Source: Porticoccaceae bacterium LTM1 (lineage in GTDB: Bacteria > Pseudomonadota > Gammaproteobacteria > Pseudomonadales > Porticoccaceae). Taken from it: DNA of 64,000 bases. A program made the position numbers and the translations under genes. Under the pieces are notes generated by a model. That model was given only the letters and a program-made list of their open reading frames with translations, made no database searches and had not been told where the DNA came from. Shown here piece by piece: positions 56,345-64,000 of the stretch. Where the stretch lies: positions 1-64,000 of the forward strand of contig CP127080.1 of assembly GCA_030252795.1 (NCBI GenBank). The letters run 5' to 3'. Within the stretch, counting starts at the first letter, position 1, and every line of letters starts with the position of its first letter.

Positions 56345-56965
56345 TTAGAAGTGCAGCAGAGTAAAGAATTGACCGAGCCCGGATACGAAAACGGCTACCC
56401 CATAAATAGCGTGCTCCGCCCAACACAGCATAAGCCGTTTGGTATGCAGGTAGGTGGCAGTAAACAGTGCCCCACCTACTAAAGTCAGGGTGATGGCGAC
56501 CATGTTGCTGTAGGCGATATGCAGAAAGGAGAAAGTAAGTACACTGGAGATGGCCACCCAGCGTTGTGAGCCAAACACTTTTTTATAGCGCCAGAAATAG
56601 AATCTGCGATAGAGAAATTCCTGGGGCAGTACCGATATCAGTGGGTAGATCAGCAACAGTGCCAGCCAGGGCAGACTCTGGGTACTGGGGGTGGTGAGAA
56701 ATGTTTCCGGGTGCGCCCAGAATGCATAACCAAAAATAGCAGCCACCACCACTGGCATTCGCCAGGAGAGCTGAGGGGGGAAACCGCGCATTGCCGAACG
56801 GCTTTCAGCGATCAATAGCCGCTTTTTCAAAAGCAACGCCGCGACAATGGAATATAAGAACGGAATCGACAGAACCAACAGGGGGTGAGCAGGAATCAGG
56901 CCGCAAAAGGCCAGCAGCGGAAAGCCGAGAAACAGAACTACCCACTCCAGCCAGAGTTTTGCCAT
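56345..56965 (-). CDS. CPBP family intramembrane protein
   Basis: A 206-residue protein with about six helices. The CPBP (CAAX/Abi) protease motifs are modified: PQEFLYRRFYFWRY, FSFLHIAY and CWAEHAIYG carry the expected Glu, His and His. The second Glu of the usual EE pair is replaced by Phe (QEF). Members cleave membrane proteins or act as bacteriocin-immunity proteins. Its stop is 26 bp from the Pho array of phoB. Confidence 0.78.
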   Translation of the reverse strand: MAKLWLEWVVLFLGFPLLAFCGLIPAHPLLVLSIPFLYSIVAALLLKKRLLIAESRSAMRGFPPQLSWRMPVVVAAIFGYAFWAHPETFLTTPSTQSLPWLALLLIYPLISVLPQEFLYRRFYFWRYKKVFGSQRWVAISSVLTFSFLHIAYSNMVAITLTLVGGALFTATYLHTKRLMLCWAEHAIYGVAVFVSGLGQFFTLLHF

Positions 56966-57075
56966 TGCCAGAACCTCAGCAAACGGTCACATGCTTGAAA
57001 AACCAGTGTCTTTTAGTAGGTATAGGTGACTTATTTGTAAAAGGGAAAATGGTGGAGTGAGAAAATATCAAGGCG

Positions 57076-57163
57076 CTGGATTGCTCCGTCACCTTTGGCT
57101 TCTCGCAATGACTGGGGCGAATTCACGCCATTGCGAGCTCGCGAAGCGAGCGCGGCAATCCAG
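57076..57163. repeat. REP-like inverted repeat, GGATTGC...CGCAATGAC family
   Basis: A left arm starting CTGGATTGCTCCG (57076) and a right arm ending CGCGGCAATCCAG (57163) flank the CGCAATGACTGG and CCATTGCGAG inner arms. The shape is a long cruciform. It is the biggest member of the family in the window and may terminate the flanking minus-strand gene. Confidence 0.8.
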
Positions 57164-57186
57164 AGATTGATTGCACAGCTAAACAG

Positions 57187-57828
57187 TTACCGATTCAGTA
57201 AATACGCACGACTGACCAGATAGAGCAACAAAGCGTTGAACAGGTGCCAGAGAAAATGGCTGCCGAAAGGGATTTGCTCGCAAACCGCATTGTCGATAGT
57301 GCGAAAGGTCAGTGACAGCAGAAACACGCCGCTGGCGAAAAGCAGTAGATAAGGCGCAGTTGCATGGCTAACCCGGTGATACAGCCCTAACACTAACAAT
57401 GCCAACAGTGCCGGAGCGTATCCCAATGAGCCGTTGCTGGCTTCGTGTATATGCTCGGGCAGTGCGGCGGCACCGTAAATGGTTACTATAAACAGTATCA
57501 GCCCGAAGGCTACCCCATACCAGTGCAGCTCGACAACGCGGTTGAGATAGAGGCCGATAAAACAAATCTGAAACAGCAAAATCGGCAGTTCATCCAGCCA
57601 CATTGACCAGCTGTTGGCAAAGGTGTGGAACAGCCCGCTGCCAATGCCGATGGCAACCAACAGAGCCGTCAGTGCGAAGCCATCGGTTCCAATACGATCC
57701 TGCTGCCTTGCCAGCCGCCATACCATAACGGCCGCGATGATAAATGCCAGATTGGTTAGTGCATTGAGCGGCTCGGCCCATAATCCCGGTTCGGTGCGTT
57801 CGCAGTAGAGGTCGATGTAGTCATGCAT
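57187..57828 (-). CDS. Ceramidase-domain membrane protein
   Basis: A 213-residue protein with about seven helices resembling the alkaline-ceramidase (CREST) family. The N-terminus MHDYIDLYCERTEPGLWAEP and the following NALTNLAFI match the domain start. Conserved polar residues lie in SGLFHTFANSWSMWLDELPI and HFLWHLFN. I used ATG 57828, which has AGGGAA upstream; a TTG 51 bp earlier also opens the frame. Hydrolysis of ceramide is not shown; the bacterial substrate is unknown. Confidence 0.87.
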   Translation of the reverse strand: MHDYIDLYCERTEPGLWAEPLNALTNLAFIIAAVMVWRLARQQDRIGTDGFALTALLVAIGIGSGLFHTFANSWSMWLDELPILLFQICFIGLYLNRVVELHWYGVAFGLILFIVTIYGAAALPEHIHEASNGSLGYAPALLALLVLGLYHRVSHATAPYLLLFASGVFLLSLTFRTIDNAVCEQIPFGSHFLWHLFNALLLYLVSRAYLLNR

Positions 57829-57970
57829 AAGATTGTTCCCTGAGTCTGGAACACAAACATAGCCTGTGATTTTTGACAAAACCGTGACACTCCAAATTTT
57901 GCGAAATCAAAGTTACCAGGCTTTTCCACCGAGCGAATGGATTAACAAAATTGGCCAGCTTAACGGATAC

Positions 57971-57998
57971 AAAAAAACCGGGCCTGAGCCCGGTTTTT
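57971..57998. terminator. Rho-independent terminator after the FKBP-type isomerase gene
   Basis: ACCGGGC and GCCCGGT pair around CTGA with A and T runs on both sides. It lies 20 bp downstream of the minus-strand isomerase stop and stops transcription toward the ceramidase-like gene. Confidence 0.92.
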
Positions 57999-58018
57999 GC
58001 GTCGATACTGATAAGTAA

Positions 58019-58507
58019 TCAGTGATCGTGACCGCAGCCGCCCGCTACATGGGGGTGACCGTGAGCCAGCTCTTCTTCAGTGGCGTCGCGCAGTTCGGCA
58101 ACGGTCACGTCAAAGTGCAGGGTCTTGCCAGCCAGCGGGTGATTGGCGTCAACAGAAACAGTTTCGTCGGTTACTTCGGTTACCACAACGGAGATCGGGC
58201 CGTTGTCGGTTTGCGCCTGGAAACGCATACCTGGCTGCATGTCCTGGTTGTCACCAAACAGTTCGCGGGGAACCGATTGCACCATGGCATCCTGGTATTC
58301 ACCGTAGGCATCAGCCGGGGCAATAGTCACTTTCAGCTCATCGCCAACCGCTTTTCCGGACAGGGCATTTTCCAGACCCGGAATGATGTTGCCTGCTCCG
58401 TGCAGATACACCAGCGGATCGGCACCTTGGGAGGAATCGATCTGCACACCGTCATCGTCGGTGAGGGTGTAGTGAATGGAGACGACGGAATTTTCTTTAA
58501 TAGCCAT
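58019..58507 (-). CDS. FKBP-type peptidyl-prolyl isomerase, SlyD-like
   Basis: A 162-residue protein. The FKBP core is MAIKENSVVSIHYTLTDDDGVQIDSS, then PLVYLHGAGNIIPGLENAL and the inserted flap VSVDANHPLAGKTLHFDVTV, as in SlyD. The short His-rich tail GHPHVAGGCGHDH can bind nickel or other metals but is far shorter than E. coli SlyD's. It catalyses proline isomerisation and chaperones folding. A cytoplasmic role is likely. Confidence 0.95.
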   Translation of the reverse strand: MAIKENSVVSIHYTLTDDDGVQIDSSQGADPLVYLHGAGNIIPGLENALSGKAVGDELKVTIAPADAYGEYQDAMVQSVPRELFGDNQDMQPGMRFQAQTDNGPISVVVTEVTDETVSVDANHPLAGKTLHFDVTVAELRDATEEELAHGHPHVAGGCGHDH

Positions 58508-58621
58508 TGCGGGTTCCCAGTGTTGGAGAATTTCAGCAGCGCCGGTGCAAGCCTGAACGCCGCGCAGAGGGGGTCATTATGAAGATGTCAGCGCTATTAT
58601 CAACCGCTGACAATGACCGGC

Positions 58622-59533
58622 TTAAGGGTTGGATGACAACGCGTAATCGAGAACAAGCCCGATAAACACAAACATTCCAACCCAGTTGTTGTTCAAAAAT
58701 GCCTTGAAGCAGCTGTCCCGATCGCGGTCGCGAATCAGCCGTTGTTGGTAGATGAACAGCAGAGCAGCTACTGCCACACCGCCGTAGTAATAGCCTCCGC
58801 GCTCGAAGTTGGCACCGGTCATCAGCAGTGCAACGATACACATCACCTGCAGGCTGAAAGTCATCACCCGGTCGTGTTCACCAAATAGTATCGCCGTGGA
58901 TTTAACGCCTATTTTCAGGTCGTCATCGCGATCCACCATGGCGTAAAAAGTATCGTAAGCCACCGTCCACAATACTACCCCGGCGTAGAGCGCCCAGATG
59001 GTGGTGGGTAATTCTCCGGATTGTGCGGCAAAAGCCATGGGAATCGCCCAGGCAAAGGCCGCCCCTAAAAATACTTGGGGTAAGTGGGTGTAGCGCTTCA
59101 TAAACGGATAGCAGGAGGCCAGAGCCAAACCGCCAAATGACAGCCAGATAGTCAGCTCATTGGTGAGCAGTACCAGCAGGAAAGAGCTGATGCACAATGC
59201 GGCAAACAGTAACAGCGCCTGTTGTTTGGATATACGGCCGGTGGCGAGGGGGCGTTGCGCAGTGCGCTTAACATGACCATCGATTTTTCTGTCGGCGAAG
59301 TCATTGATCACACAACCGGCGGCGCGCATAAGGGTGACGCCCAGTACAAAAATAATCAGCACGTCCCAATCGGGGAATCCGCCGGCAGCAAACCAAAGCG
59401 CCCACAGTGTTGGCCACAGCAGCAGCAGGGTGCCAATGGGGCGATCAAATCGCATCAGGCGGACGAAGTCCATAAGAGAAGCTTGATGGCCTTGGGGGTG
59501 TGATACGCGATTTTGGGCGCTGGATTTCATCAA
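58622..59533 (-). CDS. ubiA: 4-hydroxybenzoate octaprenyltransferase
   Basis: UbiA joins a polyprenyl chain to 4-hydroxybenzoate, the second step of ubiquinone synthesis. The 303-residue, nine-helix protein has the two Asp motifs, [20 protein letters not shown] and [19 protein letters not shown]. The start [15 protein letters not shown] precedes the first helix; the second Met is equally possible. It lies 33 bp after ubiC on the same strand. Confidence 0.97.
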   Translation of the reverse strand: MMKSSAQNRVSHPQGHQASLMDFVRLMRFDRPIGTLLLLWPTLWALWFAAGGFPDWDVLIIFVLGVTLMRAAGCVINDFADRKIDGHVKRTAQRPLATGRISKQQALLLFAALCISSFLLVLLTNELTIWLSFGGLALASCYPFMKRYTHLPQVFLGAAFAWAIPMAFAAQSGELPTTIWALYAGVVLWTVAYDTFYAMVDRDDDLKIGVKSTAILFGEHDRVMTFSLQVMCIVALLMTGANFERGGYYYGGVAVAALLFIYQQRLIRDRDRDSCFKAFLNNNWVGMFVFIGLVLDYALSSNP

Positions 59534-59566
59534 AAACGGTCCGTTACAGCGTTAATAAGCCCTAGC

Positions 59567-60136
59567 TTAACCGTATTCCGGAAAGCTCGGCAAAAAGATT
59601 TCACTAACCAGTAAAGGCTTTTGGTTGAGCCAGAACACGGACCGGCGCCCCCAGAGAGGGTGATTAAACTCGCCCAGCTGTTTTGGAATAGTGGTGTTTT
59701 GCGGAGTCAGGCAGGCTAGCTCCATACCAGAACGGGTCATAGACGGGTCTCGAAACAGCAATGCTCCGAGCGGCCGGTTATCCAGCTTGCGCATCGCCCG
59801 CAGCCGGCCGGTCAGGCTGCTCATCGGTAATATACTGCGGGCATACACCCAGGGCTGATCATGGCCATACAGCAACACCTCCCTGATCAACGCTTTTTCA
59901 CGAGTGCCAAGACCAAGCGCACGACATTCCGACAAGCGCGGCAATTCCCAGCACTGCTTTAACACCTCTACCCGAAATTCTCCGCCGCTGGCGATGATCA
60001 ACCGCTCTGTGAGAGAGCCCTGATTCAATAGCCACGGACGCAAAGGCGCGCTGATCGCCGAACGCGGCACGCGACGATAGTGGCGCCAGGCGGGTTCGCG
60101 ATGAAACAGGAAGTTGGAAAAACGCGAGGTGGGCAT
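59567..60136 (-). CDS. ubiC: Chorismate lyase
   Basis: UbiC splits chorismate into 4-hydroxybenzoate and pyruvate, the first step of ubiquinone synthesis. The 189-residue product contains LTERLIIASGGEFRVEVL, ALIREVLLYGHDQPWVYARSILP and LDNRPLGALLFRDPSMTRSG. I used ATG 60136, with GGAG six bases upstream; an ATG 30 bp earlier is also open. It forms an operon with ubiA. Confidence 0.94.
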   Translation of the reverse strand: MPTSRFSNFLFHREPAWRHYRRVPRSAISAPLRPWLLNQGSLTERLIIASGGEFRVEVLKQCWELPRLSECRALGLGTREKALIREVLLYGHDQPWVYARSILPMSSLTGRLRAMRKLDNRPLGALLFRDPSMTRSGMELACLTPQNTTIPKQLGEFNHPLWGRRSVFWLNQKPLLVSEIFLPSFPEYG

Positions 60137-60368
60137 TAAGGCTCCGGCCAGAGGACAAAGCGGCATTCTAACGGGATGACGCAGGGAATATAAGAAGTTA
60201 TCACGGCTTCGGGTATCAGATATTCCAAATCCGTAATCGCGAGCGCAGCGCTATTTACAACTTTGGGTGTCTGGAGTTGCACCCAGCAACCAGAGCACTC
60301 ATTATCTGTCTGGTCAACGCTGGCACAATAGCGGCTACTCACAGCAAATAATAAGGAATGGTTTCATC

Positions 60369-61649
60369 ATGAAACTCACAACCAAAATTCTCGTAGGCAT
60401 GGGACTGGGAATGGGTGTAGGCCTGATCTTAAACTGGATGGGCGACAGCGCACCGGTTCTGGCCACCAAAATCTTTCTGGTCGATGGTGTATTTGACTCA
60501 GTGGGTCGAATCTTTGTATCCGCACTGAAACTGTTGATCGTTCCGGTGGTGTTTTTCTCCCTCACCTGCGGTGCCGCTGCCATGGGGGTGGATATCCGCA
60601 TGGGGAAGATGGCAGTACACACCCTGCTCCTGTACCTGTTCACTACCGCCGTGGCAATTACCATCGCCCTTGTAGTGGCTAACCTGATCAACCCAGGCGC
60701 CGGATTTGATCTCGGCAACATGGGTACTTTTGAGCCAAAAGATGTTCCTTCTATAAAAGAGACCCTGATCAATATTGTTCCCACAAACCCGATTGAAGCA
60801 ATGGTTAGTGGCAATATGCTGCAACTGATTGTTTTTTGCATATTGTTGGGTATCTCGGTTTCACTGGCTGGCGATGCGGGGAAAAAAGCACTGCAAGTGT
60901 TGCAGAGTTTTAATGATGTAATCCTGAAAATGGTTACCCTGATTATGCACCTGGCGCCTTATGGGGTGTTTTGTTTGCTGGCGAAGATATTTGCTGGCCT
61001 GGGTGCCGATGCATTCAGCGGATTGGTTGGGTATTTCTCTTGTGTGGTACTTGCACTGGCTATTCACTGCTTTGGTATCTATCCGGGGTTGTTACAGGTA
61101 TTTGCGCGCCTCAACCCGATCACCTTTTTCAAAAATGTTCGTCCGGCGATGTTGTTTGCATTTAGCACAAGCTCAAGCGCAGCCACGATGCCTGTGACCA
61201 TGAACGTGGCGGAAAAACGCTTAGGTGTGGATAACAAGGTTGCCTCATTAACCGTTCCGGTCGGTGCAACTATCAATATGGACGGCACCGCTATTATGCA
61301 GGGTGTCGCTACGGTATTTATTGCCCAGGCGTTTGGTGCTGACCTGGATATCAACAGCTACCTGATGATTATTCTCACCGCTACGCTAGCCTCAGTTGGC
61401 ACCGCTGCAGTGCCATCAGTAGGGCTGGTGATGCTGACCATGGTATTGCATCAGGTTGGTCTTCCAGCTGAAGGTATCGGACTGATTATCGGCGTAGACC
61501 GTCTTCTCGATATGATGCGCACCGCGGTCAATGTGACCGGCGACTGTGCTGTCACCTCTATTGTTGCCAAGCACAACAATATGCTTGATGAGGTAGTGTT
61601 TAATGAGGTGTCGGATCGGGATGAGTATGAGGCCGAGCAAAAGGGATAA
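60369..61649 (+). CDS. Dicarboxylate/amino acid:cation symporter (DAACS)
   Basis: A 426-residue inner-membrane transporter of the glutamate/aspartate/C4-dicarboxylate family, using sodium or proton. It has the TSSSAATMPVTMNVAE hairpin, the unwound GATINMDGTAIMQG helix and the closing NVTGDCAVTSIVAKHNN, all functional motifs of the family. AAGGAATGG upstream of ATG 60369 is a good ribosome site. It is divergent from ubiC. The exact substrate is not clear; the NxTGD motif contacts the amino group. Confidence 0.93.
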   Translation: MKLTTKILVGMGLGMGVGLILNWMGDSAPVLATKIFLVDGVFDSVGRIFVSALKLLIVPVVFFSLTCGAAAMGVDIRMGKMAVHTLLLYLFTTAVAITIALVVANLINPGAGFDLGNMGTFEPKDVPSIKETLINIVPTNPIEAMVSGNMLQLIVFCILLGISVSLAGDAGKKALQVLQSFNDVILKMVTLIMHLAPYGVFCLLAKIFAGLGADAFSGLVGYFSCVVLALAIHCFGIYPGLLQVFARLNPITFFKNVRPAMLFAFSTSSSAATMPVTMNVAEKRLGVDNKVASLTVPVGATINMDGTAIMQGVATVFIAQAFGADLDINSYLMIILTATLASVGTAAVPSVGLVMLTMVLHQVGLPAEGIGLIIGVDRLLDMMRTAVNVTGDCAVTSIVAKHNNMLDEVVFNEVSDRDEYEAEQKG

Positions 61650-61675
61650 TAAGTAGCAAGCCTTGAGAGAGAATT

Positions 61676-61984
61676 ATGAATGCTTATATCTATGTTATCC
61701 GTCCAACTCGATTGGGTATGGTTACTGATGAGCCAACAGCAGCAGAACAAAGCGCGTTGGAACGACACTTCGAATATCTGCAAAACTTGGCTGAACAAGG
61801 GATCGCTCTTCATGTTGGTAGAAGCACAAATGAAGACGAAAATATATTTGGGCTGGTTATATTTAGGGCTGAATCAGTGGGAGACGCTCAAAAAATAATG
61901 AATACTGATCCCGCAATCAAGGAAGGTATTATGACGGGTGACGTTTTTCCTTATAAGGCTGTATTGGGTTTTTCGGCTCCTTGA
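61676..61984 (+). CDS. YciI-family protein
   Basis: A 102-residue small protein: MNAYIYVIRPTRLGMV, ALERHFEYLQNLAEQG and GDAQKIMNTDPAIKEGIMTGDVFPYKAV match the YciI-like fold (dimeric ferredoxin-like). Members are of unclear function, some in halide or dioxygen chemistry. It starts 26 bp after the symporter gene. Confidence 0.85.
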   Translation: MNAYIYVIRPTRLGMVTDEPTAAEQSALERHFEYLQNLAEQGIALHVGRSTNEDENIFGLVIFRAESVGDAQKIMNTDPAIKEGIMTGDVFPYKAVLGFSAP

Positions 61985-62005
61985 ATTAATAAGAAGGTAA
62001 AAGAT

Positions 62006-62605
62006 ATGAAAAAGCTTGTATTAATGGCATTAATCACTTCGCTGATGGCCTGTTCAGGTGATATCAAACTGGAACAGCACAATGGAAAGAACTTCTGTGT
62101 TGCAATCAACTCAACCGCTGGTGAAATGGACTTTGAGATTAATGCGGAAAAAGCGCCGGTTACTGCACAAAACTTTCTCGATTACATCAATGCTGGCCAC
62201 TATGATGGAACGATTTTTCATCGTGTAATTGAAAATTTCGTGATTCAGGGCGGTGGTCATACTGCAGATATGACTGAAAAGTCCACTCGAGAAGCGATTG
62301 TTAATGAAGCTAACAATGGTCTTTCCAATAAGCGTGGAACTATTGCCATGGCGCGGGAGATGGCGCCAAATACCGCAACGTCGCAGTTCTACATAAATCA
62401 TAAGGACAATCCGAGACTGGACTTTGTTAGTGAAAATGATGGTCGTAGCTGGGGATATGCCGTGTTTGGAAGAATTCTGGCAGGTGAAGATGTGTTGGAT
62501 GCTATAGCAAAGGTTAAAACACATGACCTGGATGCAGAATTTAAAGATGTGCCAGTAGAGCCGGTTGTTGTTGAATCAATTCGAGTGATCCATTGCCCAA
62601 ATTAA
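62006..62605 (+). CDS. Cyclophilin-type peptidyl-prolyl isomerase lipoprotein
   Basis: A 199-residue protein with lipobox LMAC (Cys16) and a cyclophilin domain. The active-site segment YDGTIFHRVIENFVIQGGG holds the catalytic Arg; TATSQFYINHKDNPRLDF and WGYAVFGRILAG are conserved. The lipoprotein signal puts it in the periplasm, where it would help fold exported proteins. It follows the YciI gene by 21 bp. Confidence 0.94.
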   Translation: MKKLVLMALITSLMACSGDIKLEQHNGKNFCVAINSTAGEMDFEINAEKAPVTAQNFLDYINAGHYDGTIFHRVIENFVIQGGGHTADMTEKSTREAIVNEANNGLSNKRGTIAMAREMAPNTATSQFYINHKDNPRLDFVSENDGRSWGYAVFGRILAGEDVLDAIAKVKTHDLDAEFKDVPVEPVVVESIRVIHCPN

Positions 62606-62629
62606 TCAAGGGTTTTCGAAAGTGCTGAA

Positions 62630-62658
62630 ATTAAGGCCGCCTAGATGGCGGCCTTAAT
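62630..62658. terminator. Terminator-like 12-bp hairpin after cyclophilin gene
   Basis: ATTAAGGCCGCC (62630-62641) and GGCGGCCTTAAT (62647-62658) are exact arms around TAGAT. T-richness after it is low, so termination efficiency is uncertain. Confidence 0.75.
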
Positions 62659-62803
62659 GTTTGTCGAAGTACATTTGTTGATAACTTCTTCAAGCCATTT
62701 GCCACTATTCGTTCAGGTTAAGTTCAGCTTGGCGGGAGTAGGGTAGTCAGTACAAGGGGCAATCCAGGCGGATTTCACCCATACTGACAATCAGGTGGCT
62801 CCT

Positions 62804-64000
62804 ATGAAGATTGTATCGTTACTGTTTAGCCTTACATTGCTGTTTACCGCATCAACACTGCTCGCCGAAGAGGCGCAGCCGCCGGAAACCCTGTCTGAGG
62901 CTGAGCTGTATCAGTCATTGGCCCCAATAGCGCTATATCCGGACAGTCTGCTCACCCACATATTGATCGCCAGTACCTATCCTCTGGATGTGGTACAAGC
63001 CGACCGCTGGTGGGCGGAACACCCCGATGTCGAGCCGCAGGATGCTAGCGACTGGGTCGCAGAACAGCCTTGGGACCCAAGCGTAAAAGCCTTGATGCCT
63101 TTCCCGCAGATTCTCGAACGCATGAGTACAGACCTCGAATGGACCGAATCCCTTGGTAGCGCTTTTTTAGAGGATGAACAGCGAGTATTGGCGGCCGTAC
63201 AGACCCTTCGGCAGCAGGCAGACGAAGAGGGTAGCTTGGCCAAAATGGACAAACTGGAAGTGATTCACGACGAAGACGTAATCATTATCCAGCCAGCCGA
63301 GACTAGGGTAGTGTATGTCCCTTACTACGATACCCGAGTGGTATATGGTCATTGGTACTGGTATGACTACCCGCCTATTTACTGGGATTGGCACTGGGGA
63401 CGTTATCACTATCATCGCAGTGGTATCTATGTTGACCTGTTTGGCTGGTATCCATCGGTTTCACTGCATACTCACCTGTTCTTTGGAGCCGTAAACTGGC
63501 ACCAACACCATCTGGTGCTACTGGACTGGCATAGCGACCCACGTCGCTGGTTGCACCTCAATCACAGTGGTCGAAATTATTATCGCTACGTTGATAACCG
63601 ATACGCACACCGCTGGCATTCAAACCGGGTGACCAGACACTACCGTCATCGCGACAGCCACTACAACAGAAATCATACGGATCGCGTTCATAGAATTCAG
63701 CGCCAGCTGTCCAGCCAGCGTCATGACAGAAAGCGCAATTATCGTGAGGAGTCGCCGCGCTTTACTGACCAGAGACGGTATGAGTCCGGCAGGGAAAATC
63801 GCAGGGAATACAGACAGCGCCACGAAGCCCGCCAATATCGACAAGAAGGGCGAAATCAACAAAACCGCCGGAACCTGCAGCAACATGAAGAACGTGCCAC
63901 AGCCAATACGGGCAACCGGGCGCTGACCCCTCAATCCAGACGTCTGGTGCAAGAGCGCCTCCCCTCTCGACAGGAGAGAGGGAAGGCGCAGCGGGATTCA
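62804..64000 (+). CDS. DUF3300 domain protein, cut off by the window end
   Basis: An open frame from ATG 62804 to the last base (399 codons, no stop reached). The signal peptide MKIVSLLFSLTLLFTASTLLA leads to the DUF3300 domain: LSEAELYQSLAPIALYPDSL, VVQADRWWAEHPDVE and WDPSVKALMPFPQILERM, then VVYVPYYDTRVVYGHWYWYD. From about residue 200 the mature part is rich in Trp, His and Tyr (WDWHWGRYHYHRSG), and from about 280 rich in Arg and Gln, a low-complexity tail. The role is unknown; the location is probably the periplasm. Confidence 0.88.
   Translation, partial: MKIVSLLFSLTLLFTASTLLAEEAQPPETLSEAELYQSLAPIALYPDSLLTHILIASTYPLDVVQADRWWAEHPDVEPQDASDWVAEQPWDPSVKALMPFPQILERMSTDLEWTESLGSAFLEDEQRVLAAVQTLRQQADEEGSLAKMDKLEVIHDEDVIIIQPAETRVVYVPYYDTRVVYGHWYWYDYPPIYWDWHWGRYHYHRSGIYVDLFGWYPSVSLHTHLFFGAVNWHQHHLVLLDWHSDPRRWLHLNHSGRNYYRYVDNRYAHRWHSNRVTRHYRHRDSHYNRNHTDRVHRIQRQLSSQRHDRKRNYREESPRFTDQRRYESGRENRREYRQRHEARQYRQEGRNQQNRRNLQQHEERATANTGNRALTPQSRRLVQERLPSRQERGKAQRDS

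Overview
The window opens on the TTG start codon of dnaA and carries dnaA-dnaN-recF-gyrB, so it is the origin-proximal start of a gammaproteobacterial chromosome (about 50-55% GC by eye). Synteny, the STN-type TonB-dependent receptors, a Pst/PhoBR system and REP-like palindromes suggest a marine gammaproteobacterium near the Cellvibrionales/Pseudomonadales. This placement is an inference; no rRNA gene is present to test it. No tRNA, rRNA, CRISPR array, transposase or prophage gene was seen. oriC itself probably lies just left of base 1.

Layout. (1) 1-6.4 kb: replication genes, with two perfect 16-bp parS palindromes buried in the recF coding sequence. (2) 6.5-12.7 kb: accessory block (AT-rich leader, GNAT acetyltransferase, two membrane proteins, exported glutathione peroxidase, ECF-type permease, a possible glycosyltransferase, an EamA transporter). 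It sits between gyrB and the plsC-gmhB-glyS-glyQ-acyltransferase group, which in Pseudomonas lies close to gyrB. (3) 12.7-22.5 kb: a 56-codon Arg-rich gene, plsC, gmhB, glyS, glyQ, lipid A-type acyltransferase, DUF2959 lipoprotein, metallo-beta-lactamase-fold protein, MscS, NYN and GFA proteins, Lrp regulator. (4) 22.7-27.7 kb: aminoadipate-semialdehyde-type dehydrogenase, a fused alpha/beta E1 2-oxoacid dehydrogenase and a FabD-like acyltransferase. (5) 27.7-31.3 kb: a structured leader with three exact-register 17-bp repeats before a small SpoIIAA/STAS-like gene, a LysE exporter, a low-GC TonB-C-terminal protein, YciA. (6) 31.3-39 kb: TRAP permease pair divergent from pstS-pstC-pstA-pstB-phoU, with an in-phase Pho-box array between them. 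(7) 39.3-48.8 kb: FecI-type sigma, FecR, two tandem paralogous TonB-dependent receptors with STN domains, and an exported thioredoxin protein with two EF-hand-like loops. (8) 48.9-60.2 kb: cold-shock protein, M48/TPR protease, YaaA, DUF938, YceI, a GNAT-like protein, phoR-phoB with its own Pho boxes, CPBP protease, ceramidase-like protein, FKBP isomerase, ubiA-ubiC. (9) 60.3-64 kb: dicarboxylate/amino-acid symporter, YciI, cyclophilin lipoprotein, and a DUF3300 protein cut by the window edge.

How it works together. Phosphate starvation links the pst-phoU operon and phoBR, 17 kb apart, through matching 11-bp-phased PhoB repeats. The sigma/anti-sigma/receptor cluster looks like a cell-surface signalling system for an unidentified outer-membrane ligand. 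The parS sites mark the origin region for ParB-driven segregation. Three families of dispersed palindromes occupy many gaps between convergent or unrelated genes.
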